A program made the position numbers and the translations under genes. From Batillaria attramentaria (lineage: Eukaryota > Mollusca > Gastropoda > Batillariidae), in NCBI GenBank assembly GCA_018292915.2, contig JACVVK020000088.1, positions 157,501 through 221,500 of the forward strand: a stretch of 64,000 nucleotides of DNA, in the 5' to 3' direction. Under the pieces are notes generated by a model that did not search any database, was not told where the DNA came from, and saw nothing but the letters and a program-made list of their open reading frames with translations. Shown here in pieces: positions 35,838 to 45,900 of this stretch (the stretch's first letter is position 1; the number at the start of each line of letters is the position of its first letter).

Positions 35838-38800
35838 TATGTGTGTGTGAGTCCCAGGTTTTACATACATACATGTACTTCACTCAAGCACTGGCAGATA
35901 TGTGTGCCACTTAACTGTACAACTATTGTGTGACATGTCTCTCCACGCCATATGTTTTTCCATTTCATAGCGAGCTCTCAATGTAAGAGAAACGTACCTA
36001 TATTTGGTTTAACATTATCAAATTTGCAAGTATATACATAGAACTTGGCCAGGAGCAGAATCAAATCGAACATGTTGTCTGACTTGAAGTATTTATCATA
36101 TCCAAATAGCACTATGCTTTCTGTTAATAACAGTGATACATTCTTACATTTTGCATTCAGCACTCCTTGGAATTCTTCCCAAAAATCAGCTACATATGGA
36201 CAGTTCCACAAAATATGTTGAATATTTTCCCGTTCCGTAGTGCAAAAGCTACATTTATCGGATCCAGCAATAGCCATTTTTTGCAATATTACATTGGTAC
36301 CCAATATTCTATGTACTACTCTTATTTGGAACCATCTTAATTTAATATCTTTCACCTTTTGTATTTTCTTAAAGATTTCTGACCATTCAATGTCTTGCTG
36401 CAATTTGTCCTTCCACTTTTTACAGACTTTTGGTTCCAGCTTGTTAGCAGTGAGCAAGTCATAAAAATACCTACCTCCCCGGTGAGAGGAGTGAATACAG
36501 GAGACCAGTTTACTATATTCATTACTATAGTTATTGGTAATGACTATGCCCGCACGTCTGGCATATGCCTTAGCAGCGCTAATACATCCATTGTACGAAA
36601 CAAAATCTATTATATTCCCATATTTTTCTATAAACAGAGCAAAAGGCAAACAGGTGCCATCATCATTTAGCAGATGTCCAATCTGGTGAATTTGCGGTGT
36701 TCTGTCAATCCACTTCTGGTAATAAATAGACTTATTACCCATTTTTATATTCTTGTTATGTAATAAAGGTTCTGAGCAAAAGTCTATCACTGAGTCAATC
36801 TGTATGTTATTACCCAGTGTTTTGTATGCTTTAAATACATCTTTCCAAAAATCATTAAGCTCCTAATTTTTCCAAGACAGCTGCCTTGGGGAATATATGG
36901 CACATAATTTGTTTCCATTTTGAATTTCCAGTTATTAATTTCTTAATCCATGTTAATTTTAATGCATGCATTTGTTTATATATGTCTGGTATACCAATGC
37001 CACCATGTATCAAGTTCTTTACTGAAGTATTCCTATTTATTCTGTCTTGTTTTTTATTCCATACAAAGTAAAACACTGATTTTTGTAATTCAAGTACGAG
37101 TTTGTCTGGTGGGTTTGGGAGAAGTAGCCAAAGATGAATGATCTTAGACAAGATGAGTGACTTAAGCACAGCAACCCTACCAAGGGGTGTGATCTGTCTT
37201 TTTAGCCAAATTTTGTACAACTTTTTTATTTCTAGAAACTTGTCCTTATAATTCATTTCGCAACAGTCCTTAAGGTCATTAGTGAACCAAATCCCTAATA
37301 TCTTAAATTGGTCCAGGTTCCAGTCCATATGTAAGTGGGGCATATACTTCGTGGGTGAATTCCTTTTGTTTCCTGACCAGACTGCTATTATTTGTACTGA
37401 GTGCTAAACCTGAAATTTTCTCAAACTTATCAATTGTGTTTATGGATTCTTCAAATGATAAGGCATCACCTTCTAGCATTAGCTCTGTGTCGTCTGCATA
37501 CTGCAAGATCTTGGTTTCTACATCTTTAACCTTCATGCCATGAAATATTGAATATTTTGGTTTTGTCTTATCATTAGGGCCATCACTTCAACACACATAA
37601 CAAATAAGTATGGGGATACAGGATCTCCCTGTCTGCAGCCTCGCTCCACAGGGAACCATTGAGCAGGCTTACCATTAACTGTTACTGTTGACTTGATATT
37701 GGTATACAAAGCCTGAATCCATTGGCAGAATTCGGGCCCGCAGCCAGACCCTTGACCCTTGAAACCATTATCCACGCTATCGAATACTTTCTCAAAATCC
37801 AGACAGAGCATCAAACCTGGTTGTTTTGTTTTTGCTAAATAATCAATGACATCATAAATGAGACAAACATTGTCTCCTAAGTATCGGTTCGGAACAAACC
37901 CAGTCTGATCATCATGAATAATTGATGACAATACACCCTTTAACCTTGCCGCCATACAGCCAGAGCCAATCTTATAAACTGTATTCAATAGCGAGATGGG
38001 TCGCCAGTTTTTATGTTGTTTCCATAGTAATGGAAACAACATCATAGGACGGGCTAAATTTTCCACGTTCATGGGCAAGCATCTGTGGTACAAACGCACG
38101 TCACTGCCGATCTCCCGCAGAGACGATTTTGCAAGTGTAACTCTGACAATGACGTAAGAAAACGTGCGTCATCGATGCTGACATGAACGCGCTTCTCCTC
38201 CTCGGTGAGTGCCGTCTGTGCGTATCTGTGTGTGTGAATTGTGTCCAGGCCCGTTTCTTGGAAAATACTCAACCGAATGGCTTCAAATTTGGGGTATCCA
38301 AATATATCAAAATGTTACATTAGACGATTCAAGCGTGTGATGATTGCTTAAGTGATTTGGGAGTTATCGCCCTTTTGAGACAAGTTGGTTGTCTTTCGTG
38401 TACAGGCGTAATATTTATTTAAATCACTCAATTTTTTGGCAGTAGATAGCTTGAATACGGACTCTGAACAGAGTCACTACTAGAAAATGGTCGCTCTTAT
38501 AGTTTTCATGTAAACCGAGCCTGAGTTGACATTGCATGTGAACCCAGTTCAGATGCCTATTTCTCCGAAAATACTGAACCGATCGATTTCAAATTTGGGG
38601 TTTCTAAATGAATCAAGATTGTTGAATAGAAGGCCCGATCCAGGTACGATTGCACACATGATTTGCGAGTTATCGCCCTTTTCAGAAAAGTGGCTTTCTG
38701 GCGTTTAAAGGCGTAATATTTATCTAAACCACTCCATTTTTTGGACATAGATAGCATGAATACGGACTCTCAACTAAGTGAATTTTGGAGGTTGTCGCTT

Positions 38801-41800
38801 TTATACTTTTGGCGTAAGCCGTACCTGATGAAAGTGCTGGTGAACACACTTTAGATCTCAAAATCGCTCCTACTATACATAGATAATGAGCCTGGGGTGC
38901 CATAAAAAATATACAAAAAAATTAGAAAAATTCACTGCACCCGTTATCGTCAGTTGACTCGAAAATTTGTACTCACAGCACATTTCCTCTACAAGCCACA
39001 CGCCTCACAAACATCGAAGAAGAGACGCACGCGCACTGACGTAAAGTAAGTGCGTCATGTTTGATTGACGTGATGCTGTTTTTTCTTGGGGGTGTCTCGC
39101 CACTTTCTTTCCGAATTCCTCTGTTTGGAGACGTGGTGTATTTTACTTCTACTATGTCGCCATCTTCGTGCAATCGCAGAGAAGACACGGGATATAACAG
39201 AATACAACTCCAATACTTTATTAACAGAATATGCACGGAGAACAAATTCATGAAAGAAGAACCCAGAACGCTGTGCAGGGCTGCTTACGTACTGAACAGG
39301 TCAGATCCATCGCAGAAAAGGCACGCCGGCGCGCACTGACGCAAAAGGCAGTATCAGCGTCATTTTTCCGACGTCATGTTTGATTGACGTGATACTGGCA
39401 TTTCTTGGGGATGTGTCGCCACTTTTTGGACGTTCTCTATGTGTAGACGGGGAAAGCGGGAGTTTCATTGATGTAGTGTGCTTTGTTTTTCCCACTGACT
39501 CTCACTCAATAGCATAGTAGAGTGAGAGAACACCACATAGGTCTCAATGGAGCACAAACGCGGCTCGCGCGAGTCTGTGTGTGTGTGTGCGTGTGCGCGT
39601 GCGTGCGAGTGTGTGCGCGCACGCGTGTGTATGTCTGACATAACACATAGTTAGAAAACGTTCGCTGCGCAGACTTGTCTGTTAAACATATTGGGTCGGT
39701 ATTAATTCGATCTTTACACTGCGCACGCAGCAGCAACACTTCAATTTTCATGGGCCTGCTTTCATTGCAAGAACTGTATCAAAGTTATTACGCCAAATGT
39801 ATTATGCGTCATCCCAGTGAGCAAAAACGTCATAGATTTCAAAGAATACAACTTGACGTCTCTCTTCCAAAAACAAGATTGGTGTGACAGCCCGGTCAGT
39901 TGTTTCCATTCAGAGAGAGAGAGAGAGAGAGAGAGTGTGTGTGTGTGGATACATGGCATTACAAAAGAACGACCGTGACGATAGCAGGTGATCAACTGGA
40001 AACAACATATTGGGCTGGTGGCCATCTTGTTTATATATTCTTTTGGTCTGTCACCTTTAGGGATACATACTATTACACCTTCTTTTTGCGTTGCAGACAT
40101 TTCCTTTTTTTCAAAGCCTTCGTTGAGTGATCTGACTGCAAATGTGCCAAGTTGTAGCCAAAAATTTTTAAAAAATTCCGCTGTAAAGCCATCACTACCA
40201 GGACTTTTATTGTTACTTATGTTCTTCAATACACGACCCGCTTCTTCTAGTGTTATTTTACCCTCTAAGGAATCCCACTCTGTTTCGGACAATTTTGGCA
40301 TATTTTCAACTAATGAAGCAAGTTCACACGTTTCTACGTCTCTTTTACTATATAGCTGTTGGTAAAATAGACCAACTTCCTTTATTATATCCTTTTCCTC
40401 AGTCAATATAAGACCATCCTTCTGTACTAGTTTAGTCATACACTTACTTACGTAGTTCCGTTTCTCTAAACCACAAAAGTATTTTGTGACCTTTTCACCA
40501 TCCATAACCCATCTCGCTCGAGAACGCAGGAGTACACCTTTCATACGTTTTTCTCTAAGTTGCACTAATTCCTGTTTATAGCCAGCAAGCTCACTTGTTT
40601 CCTCAATATTCAATGAAGGTTTGTTTTCCAAAGTGTGAATAAAGCTTTCTAGGGTATTTTCTTTCTCATATTCAATGCGTTTTTTCATTACTGCAAACGA
40701 GATTGTTTTTGTTCTAATTTTCATTAGTAATGTGTCTAAGAATGTTTGGTCTGAATTTACGAGTTGCAATTCAGCTTTAGGGATTTTTTTAGATTGCATC
40801 TCGACAGTATGGTGCAGCCGCATATTCTTCTGTCACGCTCTTAATAACGCCATGTATTTCTGACACATATTTAACATCCCGGAGGAGAAAACTATTAAAT
40901 TTCCAAAATGAATGACCTTTTGATTTGAGACCTTCTTCTAATGCTAAAGTAATTAATGAATGATCTGTCCTATATCCTGGTAAAATATCCGCTTCAGTTA
41001 CATAACTACACAGCAGCTCTGACACTAAATAGTAGTCGAGTCTGCTTTGTTGGAAGGGTCGGTACCTTCTCCAGGTAAACCTCTTTAATTCTGGGTGTAG
41101 TTCACGCCAGATATCCACTAGATCTAAATTATCCATAAGCTGATCTATCTGGTCCGTTGCTTTAGGATTGTTGTGATGCTTATACTATAGTTTTGACAAT
41201 CCAGATGAAAATTACTGATCGCATTCCAGTCGCCCCCAATTATAACCCTTTCAAACCCCACTTCAAGTATTTTTTCCTCTAATTCCCTATAAAAGTCTGG
41301 TTCGTCTCGGTTGGGCCCATACAAGTTAACCAGGAGAAAGTCTTTGTCCATCATTTTCAATGAAACCATGATAAAATTACCACCTTGATCCTTGTAGACC
41401 TTGTTCAATTCGAAATCAAAGTTATTGTTAAACAGAATAGCAACTCCACATGAATTTGAGCTGTATGAGGCAAAGTAATATTTGTACCCCCATTCTGCTC
41501 TAATATAGTTTTCTAGTTTTGGTGTGAAATGCGTATCCCGTAGAAAGCAAATAGAGAACCCCTTTTCTCTTAAGAAGTGAAAAACATCCCTACGTTTGTT
41601 TGGATTACCCAGGCCCTGACAATTCAATGAGGCAACAGTTATTTTCCTATTAGCGATGATGCATTGGGGATTGTACTATTCTAAATATCACCAAACAGGT
41701 CCCTTTTACACGGGGACTGAATGAGAGTACAAAACTAAGCAAAACCAGTACAGAAGCAGGGACTGAACGGATAAAAATACACCCTGTAGTCCCAGACCTG

Positions 41801-42843
41801 ATGTCCAGCAAGAGACATTCCAAATAGATGAAGGGACAGCACATTATGCTAGTGTAGTGTAGTGTAGTGTAGTGTAGTGTAGTGTAGTGTATGTAGAAAA
41901 GGAAAACTTAGAAAATCGATAGAGAAAACAAAATAAATGAAAAAGGGAAAAATCTAAAAACAAAAAGTAATCTGACTGAGAAAAGTAGACGTGTGCACGC
42001 ATTCTGTGCTATAGTTTTTGTTAATATTTTCCCAGTAAACGAACACTGGGGGGGGGGGGGGGGGGGGGATGCCTGATACCTGAACGGTAGCCGCAAACAG
42101 CACGCCGTCCTTCCCTATCGAATATATTTGCAGGAAGGAGACAACTAGGTAGCTCAGCAAACACTCGTATGATACATATGGTTGCCAACGTGTTTATGGT
42201 TGGGTAAAGTATGGAGTTTGTGTACATACCCTCAAAACCCAGCATGCCAAGTTTGGTGCATCTGCTGTTTGTAGATTTTGAGAAAATGACAATGTTAAAG
42301 TTTTCTGGACACACACACACACAGACAGACGACGGAGGGTTAATACATAGACTCCCATTGTTACACAAGGGAGCCAAAAACAAAAAGGTCAAGAGCACGA
42401 ATTGCGTATTAAAGTTCCAAGGATATCTAAGTGGTGTGCCACCAAAATTTGTGTGCACATTTTCACCCATGGACAAGCTGACTGCTGGAAAATAAGCATA
42501 ACCAGGGCCTGTCTTCACGCCATGGAAAGCGACACCCATGGAGTGGCCATTCCTGAAAAAGAAAAATCCCTCATAAAACATGCTGCACGTAATGCAGAAC
42601 TTTATGTATGTCTGTACAATCCACAACATACTTATTCAAAACTAACTCAGTCAAATTAGCTACAGTCATAACAATTACTGTAAATAAAAATACTCATTGA
42701 AAGTATCTAAAGTCTCACTGAACATACCTGAAAAATTCCACACCCCCTTCATCTAAATCAATGGCACAGGTGATGACATCCCCAGTCAACCAGGCCTGCA
42801 ACAGTGATGCCATTCCCTCTCTGGATCATCAGGACAGGGCATG

Positions 42844-42907
<64 letters not shown>

Positions 42908-45900
42908 AATCACTGTTTGCTTGAGCGAGGCTTTCTTAATTTAATTTGAGGTCAATGTACCTGTAGTGGCATACAGCATCTAAGTACGAACACAAAGAAA
43001 AAAGATAAAAACAAAATAGAAAAAAAACAACAGTATTGTACTTACCTCTCCGTACTTGTATGTTCTGACATTCCATTTACGTAGTCTACTCCCATCATAG
43101 GCATATGAGTCTGGAGTATCACCAACACCTTCCTGAAATTTTCCACTGATGAAAGTTAAACTGAAGTACTGATTTCAAAACAATAAACATACTGCAATGC
43201 ATTTTTCATTTCTATATTTGCCTTGTTCATACACAAAAATCGATTTACAAAGACCAGAGTGTAGTAAACATTCAGAGTACTTATTAAAATTGCAACCTCA
43301 TGGCGCTAGAGGATTCAGGCTGCATCTCAGTATTTCTAATATTACAAATACAGGTTTAGAACTAACCTCTTGAGAAAAACGGCAGCTCAAAGTGCACCAA
43401 CCAAGTTGCATCACACCTTTTGATCCCAGCATGACCTCGTAAACCCACTTTCCTGAGGACAAAAAAAATATATCAAAGGATAGACTGCATCCCGTAAAGA
43501 TTTCCAGAGTACTGTACATGTACCCTGCACATGGACTGACCACTTGCGGTCACAACTTTAATACACATCTATACACAAATGTGTTTCCTTCTTGTAAACC
43601 ATTCCATAAGTTACACAGAAAAACTTGACCAAGTGATTCAGACTTTTCAGTGGTAAAACTTTGCCAGGTGACCGTGTGAAACTGATGACTGACGAGTTTT
43701 GCTGATTTTCTTTCTTTTTTGATGTGGAGTAATTTTGCCTTGATTTAATAAACATTCGCCTCTCAGATAAGAAATGTATATAACATACGGTACATATCAG
43801 TGCCCCACCTTTAAAAACACAGCAGTTTGCTCGGATAGTGCTGAAGTTTGAAATGCTGGCAACCTAAATAAGAAACAAAACAAACAACAATGCATGAATA
43901 CTAAATATCAAAAAAAAAAGAAAGTTCTACCACTTTATCACAACTTGTATGTGCACATAAAATGACTAACAAGAGTAGACGCTATGACTGAATTTTGTTC
44001 TCTCTCTTTCTAATCCACATACTCTGATGATTATGGCCATGCATCTAGAGCTGGAACAGTGCTAACAAGGACTGATTTCTTACCCCCAATCTGTCTGGCT
44101 CCACAGTGAGGGTGCCCACATTGGATAGAATATCAAGAATAGCTTCTGGGGGACCAATTCTTCCTGCATTTGTAGGGTCTGCCATTGGTAATGATGAACT
44201 CCCAGCTGATTCTGCCACACAATCTTCTAGTTTGCTCTCAAGAAAAGAGGACAGGTTATGCAGATCTAATGCTTTCCTGGAACATACAATGACAAATGAT
44301 GTCCATATCTCTGTAGCTGAAAATAGCAACTTTTCCTGGGAGGTGGGAAGGGAGGCAGCTGGCAAATGGTTCCGAGTTTGTCAGTGAATTTGGCAAACAG
44401 TGAGCAAGTGATATAGCTAGATCTAGTATGGTATGGACTAACAAAACAAGGTTATAATAATAATACCCACTTGTAATGTAATGCACCCATGCACAGTATT
44501 GCAGCAGCCGTAGCCGACTGTCCAGCTTGCCATCATGTCAGCTAAGTGTGACATTGCCACAAATAACATATTCAAAACTTCTCATGAATTTTACACTACA
44601 AGTTTGATAACCCTGATGTTCTAATATAAAGAGTAATCATTTTGCTGTAGCCAAAAAGCATGCGAATCATTATCATATCTACATTGGAGTCAACCATCAT
44701 GTGATTAGGTAAAGTAGGTCAGTAGGCCATGTGAATTCTGAGTATTCTGTGACTTAATTTGTAAAATTTGTTGTGTCGTTGACAACTTGCATACATGTCG
44801 AGCCAAAAATAAAAGTGCTAAGTTTATTTTGCACATGAGTATAATAAAACTTACTCTGCTCCTCTTGCTTGTGCACCACTTGGTTCCTGTCTGCTTTCCT
44901 CGCTGCTGTCTTCCAGAAATACCCAGTGCAGAAGACCAGATGTATCTGTGTCTGTGTGAGGACAAAAAAGATTCAAATAGTCATAATAGTGGCATACACA
45001 CATTAGCAAAAGAAGTCTTCCAAAAAATGCAGAAAGTAGGCATCTTTGACACAAAACAAGAATAAAGATTTTGTAATTTTCTTTGAGACGAAAATAAACA
45101 TGAAGAAGAAGAAGAAGAAGAATGAGTGACAGTGTTCTTGTAAATCAAAATTCTAATGTAATGCAAAGCATTTAATTTTTGCAGTTTGTTTATGCAAACA
45201 TAGTAGGGTTTCCTTTACAAGTGGCAGTAAAGACTGTTAACCTAGCCTGTGATGTATACACAGAGCTTACATGATTAGTTCAAGTGGTTTACTGCGAAAG
45301 AAACCACGAAATGTTTCAATTTTTGATGTTATTATTAGAAAGAATATCATTCAAAGCAAGTGCTCATGTACTGGCCTTCAAAAGTTGCACTTGCACTTGC
45401 AAATACTTTGCAGAGGTTGTTTTGTGTGTAATCAATTTTTGTGTGATCTAAGCAAAATAAAATTTCACCCCCAAATAAAGTGACTAAAAGTGAAAAAGTA
45501 AAAAGTGACACAGGCTGCACAGACAAACATGACGTTTGAGTTCCAAATGTTCGACGCACTTTCTGTGTCTTTGACTGATGACATCACTGGAGAGTGTTTT
45601 TGTGGACTGTAAACCACTGAGTCATGACCCACACTTTCACACTCTGTTTCTTTATTAATATTACTTTTTAAAGCGCTGGCAGTTAACTCACCAAAAATTT
45701 GCAATGGCAAGTGGTGTAAATTTGCCCTTTACTCTGAATCTAATCAAAAAGAGGTTCCTGCTATGGCACGCAGATGGCCTGTGTGACTAAAGGCTTTGGG
45801 TCTGCCGTGCATATGGCACTTTTGCCTGAATGGCACTTTGGTGATGCCACATCAGCATATTCTATACAGTTGATGCTTGAACCTGGCCCACTGAAGTAGA

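Larger units (their letters stand above)
35960..41650 (-). mobile_element. Tx1/L1-like LINE, decayed and interrupted
   Basis: Minus-strand fragments together cover an endonuclease, a reverse transcriptase and a C-terminal zinc motif. The LINE accounts for about 3.65 kb; a 2.0-kb foreign element (38036-40040) splits the reverse transcriptase. It is oriented like RNF123, inside its U12 intron 8. Confidence 0.88.
34995..42426 (-). other. RNF123: U12-type AT-AC intron 8 of RNF123 (7.4 kb)
   Basis: Donor (sense) is AG|ATATCCTTGG. The acceptor region is TTCCTTAATATGTACAC|ATTCC, with the branch site 10-11 nt from the end. The splice yields [15 protein letters not shown], matching PLRYPVAGYRPLQDP of RNF123 in phase. 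No GT near the exon end keeps the frame. Most of its length is a later LINE insertion. Confidence 0.88.

Noticed and set aside
45465..45710. Minus-strand 81-residue frame considered as the RNF123 first exon
   Set aside because: No family similarity and wrong phase for exon 2. The ATG at 47646 with a good donor fits in phase 1.
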